The position numbers and the translations under genes were made by a program. Shown here one piece after another: positions 1 through 7,795 of a DNA stretch of 64,000 nucleotides. Under the pieces are notes generated by a model. That model was not told where the DNA came from. It worked only from the letters and a program-made list of their open reading frames with translations, and did not search any database. Each line of letters starts with the position of its first letter. Position 1 is the first letter of the stretch. Origin of the DNA: JANWYT01 sp034437555 (lineage in GTDB: Bacteria > Chloroflexota > Anaerolineae > Aggregatilineales > Phototrophicaceae); assembly GCA_034437555.1 (NCBI GenBank), contig DAOTTQ010000057.1, forward strand, positions 1 to 64,000. The letters are read 5' to 3'.

Positions 1-80
1 AGATAGGATAGTTGCCGATAAAGATAGGATAGTTGCCGATAAAGATAGGATAGTTGCCGATAAAGATAGGATAGTTGCCG
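1..80 (+). repeat. 21-bp tandem repeat, about 3.8 copies
   Basis: A 21-bp unit repeats exactly at 1-21, 22-42, 43-63 and 64-80, with divergence starting at the last base of the final unit. The unit length is a multiple of three and it encodes the heptad DRIVADK, so copy-number change would alter protein length without breaking the frame. The array may extend to the left of the window. Confidence 0.9.
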
Positions 81-250
81 ACGGTGAACGTTTCGAAGAT
101 GTATTCAAAGATGTAAAGGAGAACAAGCTTAAATGGATTGGGCAACTTAGAGAAACACATGCGCTTAAATTAGTTCAAGAATTTGTTGCTAGCTTATCTC
201 GTGTCGGTGTTAATGAATCGGAGTGGCTACGACGTTCGGGTAAACAATAG
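2..250 (+). CDS. C-terminal part of an unrecognised protein with heptapeptide repeats (5' end outside window)
   Basis: The frame is open from the first bases of the window to a TAG stop, with no start inside, so this is the end of a gene that begins upstream. It opens with four copies of the heptad DRIVADK (the last is DRIVADG), then an amphipathic, charged stretch with two tryptophans that ends in RRSGKQ. A seven-residue period with I and V at fixed positions suggests a helix or short coiled coil. I do not recognise the family. Helical tails of this kind occur on several nuclease-fold proteins, but nothing here proves that link. A hairpin lies about 40 bases after the stop. I am fairly sure it is coding; the function is unknown. 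Confidence 0.65.
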   Translation, partial: DRIVADKDRIVADKDRIVADKDRIVADGERFEDVFKDVKENKLKWIGQLRETHALKLVQEFVASLSRVGVNESEWLRRSGKQ

Positions 251-287
251 TGCCTTTAGGCTTGAAAGCACTCACTCACACACACAC

Positions 288-314
288 AAAAAGGAGCGCG
301 TGGTGCGCCCCTTT
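288..314 (-). terminator. Rho-independent terminator after the glyA-gcvT fusion
   Basis: On the minus strand GGGGCGC and GCGCTCC pair (seven pairs, one G-U) around a five-base loop and are followed by TTTTT. On the plus strand the same hairpin is followed by only TTT, so it may also help end the partial gene that stops at 250. The arm GGGGCGCACCA resembles the palindrome at 61683-61702. Confidence 0.65.
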
Positions 315-349
315 GAGGTGTTTCTGGTGTGTTGCTGTAAGTCGTTGGC

Positions 350-3300
350 TTACTTAGGGAAGCGCGTGAGTACGGTAACGGCTTCGGGGGTGCTGGTTTT
401 GCCTTCGCTTGCACCCGCTGCTACCAAAAGCCCATTGCCCACCTTGCGATTGCCTGTTTTTACATAGGCTTGCCCCACGCGATAGCCATCACTATCACGG
501 CTACAACTGGTTACAGTGCCAACAACGTTGCCCTTTGCATCATGAACGGGGTCGTTGGGGTGTGCCATGCGCCCCGCCTTATTGTCGAATCTAAAGCGCA
601 CAATTTCACCCTCACGGGCAACATCATGAGCAATATAGGCTTGCTTGCCCACAAAGAACGCCTTCTCGGTTTTAACATATTTGCCCATGCCTGCATCCGA
701 TGGACTAAGGTCTAGGTCGCCTGCTAATTCATGCCCATACAAAGGCAAGCCCGCCTCGATGCGTAGGCTGTCGCGGCTGGCAAGCCCACAGGGGGCTGCG
801 CCCTTGCTAATGAGGTCACTAAAGAATTGGCTCGCTTGGTCGGGATGAGGGAACACTTCATAGGCAATGCGCTCGCCTGTGTAGCCCGTCCGTGACACAA
901 TCACATCGTAATCGCCCAACATTACCCGTGTAATGCCCGCCCACGCAAGGCTTTCTAGTTTGGCGCGGTCTGCATCGCTAAGGGCAAACGAGAGCAAAAT
1001 ATCTTTACTATTTTTGCCTTGTAGGGCAAGGTCGACACGGCGGTCTTTGCCGCTACTTTCGGCACGAAGGTCACGCAAGGTAAAGTCGCTACGCCCTTCA
1101 ACAGTGCGCCAAGCCTGCGCAGTATCCACGCACACGCTACCTGCTTTAACGGCGTTTACCCATGCCCAATTTTTAGCATCATTAGAGGCATTCACCACAA
1201 TAAAGAAGTGGTCGGTGTCTAGGCGATAAATGAGCAAGTCATCATACGGTTTGCCTTCTACATCCAGCAAGAAGGTGTAGTGTGATGACCCCACTTTGAG
1301 GCGGTAGACATCGTTGGCAGTAACGGCATTTAAGAAGGCTGCTGCCCCCCAACCTTTGGCTTCCCATACGCCCATGTGACTAACGTCAAATACGCCAGCG
1401 CGTTGGCGCACTGCCAAATGTTCGTTTAGCACGCTGTCATACCACAGGGGCATTTCATAGCCTGCAAAGGGTGCAAGTTTGCCACCTAGCTCAATGTGGA
1501 GGGCGTGTAGCGGGGTTTTTAGCAGGTCGCCCTCTTCGGGTTCGTTCCACACAAAAACGGGCAAGCCTTGCCCCTTCTTGCCTTCGTAGTATGCGCCATT
1601 CATGCCAATGCAATAGGTCTTATTGGCATAGCCCACATGCGAATCGGTTTGAAGCGTTAAGATGCCCTGTGATGCGCCACTGTATGCCACATCCACCAGA
1701 GGCAGTGTAACGGTGATGTCTTGGGCATCTGCCAACACAAAGCCATCTGAGAGCGAGCGAAACCACGCGGAAACACGCGCCACATTTTCTTCAATGTGTA
1801 GGCGGTAATGTTTGTCGCTTACCCACTCTAGCACGCCCGAAGCCATCACGCGCCCATCCACTTCTAGCACGTTGGTCACTTGTTGGTGGTCTACGGGATT
1901 GAGGGCATGAACATCGCTTGTAAGGGCGGTGTGTAAGAACTCTTGCGCTTTGTCACCGATAATCTCTAGGGTGTGCCAGCCTGCTTCATAGGCATCATCG
2001 CTATAGTGAAAATGAGGATAGCCGTCTGCCATCACGTGCGTATCAATACCCACACTGTCACTAAGGGCGCGGGTGCGAATACGGGCTTCTTGCAGGGTAT
2101 CAAAGTCAATTTTAAGGCGTGTTTCGCGCTTGCCTTGTGCATTTGCAATGCTATAAGGCTTACAGGCTTGCAGCACGTCTGCGATGATGTCTGCGAGGGT
2201 GTCAATTTCGGCGATGCCAAAGCCCCGTTGTGTAATCCAGGGCGTGCCTAAACGAATCCCTGTAGGATTCAGTGCGCCACTATCGCCGGGAATGGTTTGG
2301 CGATTGCACACCACGCCCACCAAGTCCAGCACACGCGCTCCCATTTCACCGTTTAGGAGTGTGCCGTCTGTGCCACGCACTGTTTTACAGTCCATAACTA
2401 GCATATGCGAATCTGTACCACCGTGAGGCACTCTAAAACCGCGTGCTTGTAGGCGTTCTGCTAGGCGTTTGGCGTTGGCAACCGTTTGGGTTTGTAGTGC
2501 CTTAAAATCGTCACTGGTGGCAATCTTAAGCGCAACGGCTAAACCCACAATTTGATTGACGTGCGGTCCGCCCTGTTCACCAGGGAAAACGCCACGGTCA
2601 AGTTTGGGCGCAAGGTCTTCGCGGTGGGTGATGATGACGGCACCACGGGGCCCATTCAGGGTTTTATGGGTGGTAAACGTCACAATATCGGCAATACCCA
2701 CAGGGTTAGGATACACGCCTGCGGCTACCATGCCCGCAAAATGAGCAATATCCGCTAAGAAAATCGCGCCTACTTCATCGGCAATTTGGCGGTACATCTC
2801 CCAGTTTGGCAATAACGGATAACTGCTATAGCCCCCAATGAGGATTTTGGGCTTGTGTTCGTGCGCGAGTTCGCGCATCACTTCATAATCAATGGCTTCG
2901 GTATCGGGGTTTAGCCCATAAGACACGATGTGATAGGTTTTGCCAGAACGCGCCACAGGTGCGCCGTGTGATAAGTGACCGCCCAGCGTCAGCGTCATGC
3001 TTAAAATGGTGTCACCGGGCTTGATGAGTGCTGTATACACCGCGCTATTGGCGGGTGCGCCCGAAAGCGGTTGCACATTCACAAAGAGCTTGTCGGCGGG
3101 GGTGCTGGGGGTAGCAAACACTTCGGCACAACGACGACGCGCCAAAGATTCGGCAACGTTGGCATATTCCGCGCCCTTATAGTAACGCAAGTCTGCTTGG
3201 CGGCGATACTCTGGCAGGCGGGCATTGTAATCGAGCAAATCCTCTTGGCTCATGTTGCGGGTAGATTCTAAAGGATAGCCCTCTGCGTAGATGTTAATGA

Positions 3301-3466
3301 AAGACGACCCGACGGCTTCGCGCACTGCTTCGGGGATGGTGCTTTCGGACGGAATCATGATGATATAGCGTTGTTGGCGCGCGGTTTCGTGGCGAATTAA
3401 TTCTGCAACTTCGGGGTCAACGTCGGTTAAACGCCCCCTTACGAGGTAATCGTTTGGCATGGGCAA
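350..3466 (-). CDS. glyA-gcvT: Fused serine hydroxymethyltransferase / aminomethyltransferase (GlyA-GcvT)
   Basis: One 1038-residue protein carries two one-carbon enzymes. Residues 1-440 are serine hydroxymethyltransferase (serine + tetrahydrofolate to glycine + methylene-THF): YAEGYP at 60-65, the PLP lysine K268 in TTHKTLNGPRG, and GIRLGTP near 403. Residues 645-1038 are GcvT, the glycine cleavage aminomethyltransferase, with FAGYEMPLWY, YDDLLIY (D742 aligns with the catalytic Asp), SRTGYTGE and GHEL. Between them, about 490-625, lies a stretch that resembles the first half of GcvT but lacks the DD pair, so it looks like a degenerate third domain. The GlyA part also has about 28 extra residues after YAEGYP. 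The frame is unbroken, so this is a real fusion. No SD is obvious. The enzyme is cytosolic; gcvH and gcvP are not in the window. Confidence 0.95.
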   Translation of the reverse strand: MPMPNDYLVRGRLTDVDPEVAELIRHETARQQRYIIMIPSESTIPEAVREAVGSSFINIYAEGYPLESTRNMSQEDLLDYNARLPEYRRQADLRYYKGAEYANVAESLARRRCAEVFATPSTPADKLFVNVQPLSGAPANSAVYTALIKPGDTILSMTLTLGGHLSHGAPVARSGKTYHIVSYGLNPDTEAIDYEVMRELAHEHKPKILIGGYSSYPLLPNWEMYRQIADEVGAIFLADIAHFAGMVAAGVYPNPVGIADIVTFTTHKTLNGPRGAVIITHREDLAPKLDRGVFPGEQGGPHVNQIVGLAVALKIATSDDFKALQTQTVANAKRLAERLQARGFRVPHGGTDSHMLVMDCKTVRGTDGTLLNGEMGARVLDLVGVVCNRQTIPGDSGALNPTGIRLGTPWITQRGFGIAEIDTLADIIADVLQACKPYSIANAQGKRETRLKIDFDTLQEARIRTRALSDSVGIDTHVMADGYPHFHYSDDAYEAGWHTLEIIGDKAQEFLHTALTSDVHALNPVDHQQVTNVLEVDGRVMASGVLEWVSDKHYRLHIEENVARVSAWFRSLSDGFVLADAQDITVTLPLVDVAYSGASQGILTLQTDSHVGYANKTYCIGMNGAYYEGKKGQGLPVFVWNEPEEGDLLKTPLHALHIELGGKLAPFAGYEMPLWYDSVLNEHLAVRQRAGVFDVSHMGVWEAKGWGAAAFLNAVTANDVYRLKVGSSHYTFLLDVEGKPYDDLLIYRLDTDHFFIVVNASNDAKNWAWVNAVKAGSVCVDTAQAWRTVEGRSDFTLRDLRAESSGKDRRVDLALQGKNSKDILLSFALSDADRAKLESLAWAGITRVMLGDYDVIVSRTGYTGERIAYEVFPHPDQASQFFSDLISKGAAPCGLASRDSLRIEAGLPLYGHELAGDLDLSPSDAGMGKYVKTEKAFFVGKQAYIAHDVAREGEIVRFRFDNKAGRMAHPNDPVHDAKGNVVGTVTSCSRDSDGYRVGQAYVKTGNRKVGNGLLVAAGASEGKTSTPEAVTVLTRFPK

Positions 3467-3502
3467 TCCCTAACTGGTCTACGGTGGGTTTACAATGCCC
3501 CT

Positions 3503-3511
3503 ATTTTAGCA
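3503..3511 (-). promoter_or_regulatory. Extended -10 promoter for the glyA-gcvT fusion
   Basis: The minus strand reads TGCTAAAAT, an extended -10 (TGn plus TAAAAT), about 37 bases before the start codon. There is no good -35 at the usual distance, as is common with extended -10 promoters. The same nonamer recurs before the duplicated xylose-binding gene. Confidence 0.4.
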
Positions 3512-3582
3512 CAATCGCCACGCCTAGCGGTATGATGACATAATACAATTCAATCACGTTAAGCAAGATGAGGGCAATGCAG

Positions 3583-4158
3583 ATGGTAACGGTAAAAGAA
3601 CACATCAGCGATGCAGAAATTGAGCGCGTTCTTCTTGAAGCCGAGCTAGAAGACCGCTTGCTAGAATATATTGATGGGGAGTTTGTAGAAAAGATACCTA
3701 AGCTTGTACACGGTGTTATTGTTGGACTATTGGTGGGGGTATTTTACGTTTATCTAAAAACAAACCCTATTGGCTATGTAGCGGTCGAAGTGCGCTACCG
3801 CGAAAAACGTGAAGGGGGCAACCACTTCATCCCTGATATATCTTTTCATCTAAAAACTAGCCCCAAGCCACCCCTGAACGCGGTAGTGCCGTTTATGCCC
3901 GACCTTGCCGTTGAGGTTCAGCCGCAATACCAAAGCAAACCCCAATTGCTAAAGAAAGCCCTCTATTATTTAGAGAATGGCGCAAAGATAGTGTGGCTTA
4001 TTTACCCCGAAGAACGCTTTATTGAGGTGCTTACGCCCACAGACCGCCACTTTTTTGGCATCAATGATACGCTTGTGGGGGGTAGCCTGTTGCCCGATTT
4101 TAGCGTTACTGTTCAAGAACTGTTCCAGCCCCTAGATGACTTTAGCGACGCGCCATAA
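3583..4158 (+). CDS. Uma2-type (DUF820) PD-(D/E)XK nuclease-fold protein
   Basis: The protein has about 191 residues. It shows the Uma2/DUF820 pattern: an N-terminal LLEYIDGEFVEK, then the acidic motif PDIS, the core PDLAVEVQ, and a C-terminal YLENGAKIVWLIYP followed by IEVL. In this family the Asp of PD and the Glu of VEV form the nuclease-like active site; the biological role is mostly unknown and the genes are often present in many copies in filamentous bacteria. Three in-frame ATGs occur at 3568, 3577 and 3583. GAGGG at 3570-3574 is best placed for the third, so I chose 3583. It is divergent from glyA-gcvT and forms no operon. Confidence 0.8.
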   Translation: MVTVKEHISDAEIERVLLEAELEDRLLEYIDGEFVEKIPKLVHGVIVGLLVGVFYVYLKTNPIGYVAVEVRYREKREGGNHFIPDISFHLKTSPKPPLNAVVPFMPDLAVEVQPQYQSKPQLLKKALYYLENGAKIVWLIYPEERFIEVLTPTDRHFFGINDTLVGGSLLPDFSVTVQELFQPLDDFSDAP

Positions 4159-4180
4159 GCCACAGAAGCCGACCCCACAG

Positions 4181-4212
4181 AGGGCGACCAGTAAAAAGTA
4201 TCCTGTCGCCCT
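4181..4212. terminator. Inverted repeat between convergent genes
   Basis: AGGGCGAC at 4181-4188 pairs with GTCGCCCT at 4205-4212 around a 16-base loop, and flanking CACAG/CTGTG can lengthen the stem. It sits between the Uma2-type gene (plus) and the DUF3048 gene (minus). There is no good U-tract on either strand, so its role as a terminator is tentative. Confidence 0.45.
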
Positions 4213-4235
4213 CGCTGTGAGGGTTCAAAGTGGGC

Positions 4236-5555
4236 TTAATCGCCTTCGTTGATGCTAAGGGGGGTGGGTGATGCCGTCAGCGCAAGCACAGCGGCGGTTG
4301 CTTCTACGTCTACGGCGGTTTCGTTAAACGTTACATCCCCAAAACCGCGTACCATACTGACCCACGTTCTGCCGGGCTTTAGCATAATGGGCGTGTTGTT
4401 GCCATAAATTAGCTGAATGGCACTGCCGGGCTCCATGTTCTGTCGTCTCCAAAAGCCCATGTAAAACATGCCATCACGCACCACATAAGCACGCCCTTGT
4501 TCCCAAATTTGAATCTCTAAAGACTCATAACTTGCACCCTCTGGAAACAGGTCAGGACGGCGTTCGTGAGGCACTTCTAGGATAACAAGGTTATCCGCCC
4601 ACAATTGCTCACCGTCGCCCTTATCAATGTGGGGTTGGCTTTCGGTAAAACGAATAAAACGCCCCGTACTGGCTTGGTATTGCCAGCGTGCATCGGCTGC
4701 CCCGTACCAATTGATATACATATCAGAGGTTGTATTGCCCCCTGCATCGGCAAGGTCACTAAACGCAAACCCGCGTGCTTGATAGCCTTGATTGGTATCA
4801 CCACCACGACGGGCTGCTGTTGCCCACATTTTTTCGGGTTCACCAAAAAGCGTGTGTTCAAATGGCTTATCACCGTCAGGATAGCGGCAGAAACCCGTAT
4901 CTTCGCAGTTATTGCCCAAGCTAGGCGAGATGAGGCGATAGGCAAAGGGTGCAGCTTTTAGCAAGTTTTGAATCGGTTCGCTTGTACCACTATACGCTAG
5001 CAAGGCTTGGTACATGGTGGTTAGCTCAATGTCTACCAAGCGTGCGCTACGGATAGAACCGACCAATGGGGGCGTTTGTGAGCGATAAAGCGCGGCAAAG
5101 CGTGTGACACCGCCTTCTGTTTCATACTCAAACACAATATCTGCCAGATTCACACCCGTTTGGGGGCGCACGATGGGCGGATAATTAGAAATTTTAATGA
5201 GCAAATTACGACGTTGGCGTGCTTCCTCGTTGGGGTAAGGCAAGCCTGTGAGGGGGTTAAAGCCTTCGGGGTAGCTGAAGGGGCCCACTTTGGTGGGTTC
5301 TGGGGTGGGGGTGTTCGTGGGCGTAAATGTCGCCGTAGGGGTAGAAGTCAGCGTTGCTGTTGGGCTAGGTGACGGGCTAGGCGTGGGCGACGGGCTAGGT
5401 GTCGGCGAGAGGTCTGGCGTATTGGTCGCAAAAAAACCACCTGCGGGTGGCGGGGTATTAGTAGCAAATTGGCTGTTTACGGTGGTATTGGGTAAGAAGG
5501 CAATCCCTATCACCATCAACAAAAGAAGCACAGGAAAGGCAAGCATACGGCGCAT
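4236..5555 (-). CDS. Secreted or membrane-anchored DUF3048 protein
   Basis: The chosen start opens with MRRMLAFPVLLLLMVIGIAF, a signal peptide or membrane anchor. It is preceded on the minus strand by AAAGGAAC at SD distance, so I prefer it to the ATG 28 codons upstream; this gives about 439 residues. A Pro/Ser/Thr-rich linker follows. The main domain matches DUF3048 (the YerB family): NPLTGLPYP, RRNLLIKISNYPPIVRPQTG, ADIVFEYETEGGVTRF and VGSIRSARLVDIE. The molecular function of DUF3048 is not established; it is an extracytoplasmic domain. The linker suggests that the domain is held away from the membrane. No operon partner is evident. Confidence 0.85.
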   Translation of the reverse strand: MRRMLAFPVLLLLMVIGIAFLPNTTVNSQFATNTPPPAGGFFATNTPDLSPTPSPSPTPSPSPSPTATLTSTPTATFTPTNTPTPEPTKVGPFSYPEGFNPLTGLPYPNEEARQRRNLLIKISNYPPIVRPQTGVNLADIVFEYETEGGVTRFAALYRSQTPPLVGSIRSARLVDIELTTMYQALLAYSGTSEPIQNLLKAAPFAYRLISPSLGNNCEDTGFCRYPDGDKPFEHTLFGEPEKMWATAARRGGDTNQGYQARGFAFSDLADAGGNTTSDMYINWYGAADARWQYQASTGRFIRFTESQPHIDKGDGEQLWADNLVILEVPHERRPDLFPEGASYESLEIQIWEQGRAYVVRDGMFYMGFWRRQNMEPGSAIQLIYGNNTPIMLKPGRTWVSMVRGFGDVTFNETAVDVEATAAVLALTASPTPLSINEGD

Positions 5556-5706
5556 AAAATGTTCCTTTAGTTGGCATTTGGCAAAACGTTCTAAGTTTAA
5601 GATGTGAAAGCGTAATTGCACAGGGGGCAGAAGTGACATTTGGGCATATAATAGGCGAAGCGTAGGGTTTCATACGCGCCCATCCACAAGAAAGGCACAA
5701 ATAAAG

Positions 5707-6573
5707 ATGACCAAAAGGCTGTTAATTTCTTACGCGCACCCCGATGACGAAAGTTTTGGCAACGGTGCGTTAATTGCTAAATACGTTGCAGAAGGTGCAG
5801 AAGTGTATTATATCTGTGCGACTAATGGCGATGTTGGCACTATTCCCGATGATATGAAAGACCTTTATCCGACCATTGCTGAATTACGCCTTTCTGAACT
5901 GGCATGTGCCAGCGAAGTCTTGGGCTTTAAGAAGGTGTTCACGTTTGGCTATCGTGACAGTGGCATGATGGGCGCAGAAACCAATCAGCACCCCGATAGT
6001 TTGTGGTATCACGGCGAAAACGACGAAGAAACGCTCGTTGCCCGTGTGGTGGATGTAATACGTGAAGTGCGTCCGCACGTCATTTTAACGTTTAACGAAT
6101 ATGGCGGATACGGACACCCCGACCATATCGCTATCCAACGCGCTACCACGAAGGCGTTTTCGTTAGCGGCGGATGCCAGCTATCAAACAGACCTGTCCCC
6201 ATATCAATCACAAAAACTATACTATGGCGGTATTCCCGGAATCTTCTTGCGCGTTATGGTGGGGTGGCTAAAGCTAAGAGGGCATGATGTGCGCCACATG
6301 GGAACAAACAAAGACATCGACTTGCAAGCCATCCTCGACCATATCGACCCTTATCATACCAAAGTGGACATTGGCGCATACTATGATAAATGGGATGAAT
6401 CAAGCGTGTGCCACCAAAGCCAAGGCGGGGGGGGTGGGGGTATTACACGCCGTTTTCCCTCTTGGTTTCGTAGACGCTTTATGAACTATCAGCAATTTAC
6501 CCGTGTTGTTCCCGCGCCTTCTCGAAAGCGCGTGGATGAGTACGATTTGTTCGTTGGCATTAAAGAAGACTAG
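5707..6573 (+). CDS. PIG-L/LmbE family deacetylase
   Basis: This is a 288-residue zinc-dependent N-deacetylase of the LmbE/PIG-L superfamily (GlcNAc-PI, mycothiol, bacillithiol and antibiotic pathways). The signature AHPDDE at 10-15 supplies metal ligands H11 and D14 and the base D13; GHPDH at 136-140 supplies the third ligand, H140. R61LSELACASEVLG is the usual helix after the first motif. The substrate cannot be told: bacillithiol-like BshB and lincomycin-type enzymes share these motifs. Near residue 241 a G8 tract, T and G5 (6427-6440) encode six glycines, in a loop by inference. It lies 18 bp before the next gene, with which it may be co-transcribed. Confidence 0.88.
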   Translation: MTKRLLISYAHPDDESFGNGALIAKYVAEGAEVYYICATNGDVGTIPDDMKDLYPTIAELRLSELACASEVLGFKKVFTFGYRDSGMMGAETNQHPDSLWYHGENDEETLVARVVDVIREVRPHVILTFNEYGGYGHPDHIAIQRATTKAFSLAADASYQTDLSPYQSQKLYYGGIPGIFLRVMVGWLKLRGHDVRHMGTNKDIDLQAILDHIDPYHTKVDIGAYYDKWDESSVCHQSQGGGGGGITRRFPSWFRRRFMNYQQFTRVVPAPSRKRVDEYDLFVGIKED

Positions 6574-6591
6574 CCCCCAGAGCCATTTGCC

Positions 6592-6978
6592 ATGACTGAT
6601 GAAGCACGAGCGCACCGCATCGACCGTCTGTTAGATGCTGTTGAACTGATTCAAGCCGACCAACGCGCAGAAGCCTTGCCCCTTCTGCGCGAACTCATCC
6701 GTGAGGACAAAGACTTTGAGGATGCGTGGCTATGGATGAGTGTGGCGGTGGATACGGTAGACAAAAGCGCAACTTGTCTTGATAACGTGCTTCGGATTAA
6801 CCCTAAAAATATGCAGGCAAGTGGTGCGCTGTATCGCCTTAAAGAAGCCGAAATGCGAAGCGAAAGCCACCGCGCAAAACTGCGAGGCTATCGTGATTTA
6901 TCGCTCTTGTCACTGTGGGGACTGACGTTGTTTGTGTTATTTGCGGTGCTATTTTCGGGTTTTTCGGTGTTGCGTTAG
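6592..6978 (+). CDS. Small TPR-like protein with a C-terminal membrane anchor
   Basis: This is a 128-residue protein. Residues 1-85 look like two TPR-type helix pairs (ELIQADQRAEALPLLRELI; AWLWMSVAVDT...CLDNVLRINPKN), and residues 103-126 form a single hydrophobic helix ending in VLR. The layout suggests a cytoplasmic protein-binding domain tethered by a tail anchor. It follows the PIG-L gene by 18 bp. Its last four bases overlap the end of the convergent PstS-like gene. The function is not known, and TPR is a call from pattern only. Confidence 0.7.
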   Translation: MTDEARAHRIDRLLDAVELIQADQRAEALPLLRELIREDKDFEDAWLWMSVAVDTVDKSATCLDNVLRINPKNMQASGALYRLKEAEMRSESHRAKLRGYRDLSLLSLWGLTLFVLFAVLFSGFSVLR

Positions 6979-7793
6979 CGCGGTAACGGCACGTATTGCT
7001 CTTTGATAAAGGCTTGCCCTTTTTCGCTTTGCGCCCATCCCACAAACGCTCGGTATTCACGTTCTGGTTCTGTGCGTCCCACAATATACACGGTGAGCCT
7101 TAGCGGATACAGCAGGTTTGCCAGCGTTTCTTGGGTGGGTTCTACGCCCTCTATGTTCATGGCGCGCGTTGTGGGGGCAAGCTGGCTAAATGCCACATAC
7201 CCAATGCCCCCTTCTTCGTTGCCAATGCGCTCCATGAGAGCTTCGCTGGAGGGCAAAACTTGCGCGTTAGGGCTAGTGCGTCGTTGCCCCATCACCAACC
7301 GTTCAAACTCCGCGCGTACGTCTGCGCCTTCTTCACGACTAAATAGCACAATGTCGCGGTTATCACCCCCCAGTTCTGCCCAATTGGTAATGTTCCCCAA
7401 GTAGATGCGCCGTATGTTCTCTAGTGTTAAAGATGGCACGCTGTTTTTAGGATGCACCACCATCACTAACGCATCTTGGGCAAGCGGTGCTGCCCACAGT
7501 GAGGGGTCTTTGGGGAGTTGCTGAGTGATGAAGTAAGGGGCTTCTCCAATAAGCAAGCGATTGGAGAGGGTGCTGTGATTGCTAATTTGTGTTTCCCATG
7601 TGATGGGGGTGGTATCGGCGTAATGGGTGGTGAGTGTTTCAAAGAGGGCGCGTGTGGTATCGGTGTGATACACGCGCAACACCACGCTAGGATATGTGGG
7701 AGACGCTAAATTAGCCTGTGTGGTACAACCCAACAGGCTACTAAAAGCAAATAGCGCGAGTGCATGGCGTGTTTTCTTTGAAATGTTTATCAC
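6975..7793 (-). CDS. PstS-like substrate-binding lipoprotein
   Basis: The protein has 272 residues. The N-terminus has a signal peptide ending in the lipobox LLGC (Cys22), so it should be lipid-anchored outside the membrane. The body matches the PstS-like periplasmic binding fold, with LTLENIRRIYLGNITNWAELGGDNRDIVLFSREEGADVRAEFERLV and GGIGYVAFS. This family binds phosphate or related oxyanions; the exact ligand is uncertain because the phosphate-loop residues are not all evident. The start is GTG, two bases after the tgt stop, so it is probably translated by coupling with tgt. No pstCAB genes are nearby, so it may be a sensor or orphan binding protein. Confidence 0.82.
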   Translation of the reverse strand: MINISKKTRHALALFAFSSLLGCTTQANLASPTYPSVVLRVYHTDTTRALFETLTTHYADTTPITWETQISNHSTLSNRLLIGEAPYFITQQLPKDPSLWAAPLAQDALVMVVHPKNSVPSLTLENIRRIYLGNITNWAELGGDNRDIVLFSREEGADVRAEFERLVMGQRRTSPNAQVLPSSEALMERIGNEEGGIGYVAFSQLAPTTRAMNIEGVEPTQETLANLLYPLRLTVYIVGRTEPEREYRAFVGWAQSEKGQAFIKEQYVPLPR

Positions 7794-7795
7794 GG

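Noticed and set aside
1..80. CRISPR array
   Set aside because: The repeats are directly adjacent without spacers and keep a coding frame.
271..287. CA-rich microsatellite
   Set aside because: Only a few CA units, too short to be of note.
183..467. 94-codon plus-strand frame starting in the partial gene
   Set aside because: It overlaps the end of the partial gene in another frame and the 3' end of glyA-gcvT on the opposite strand; its composition (His/Thr-rich, then low complexity) does not look like a protein.
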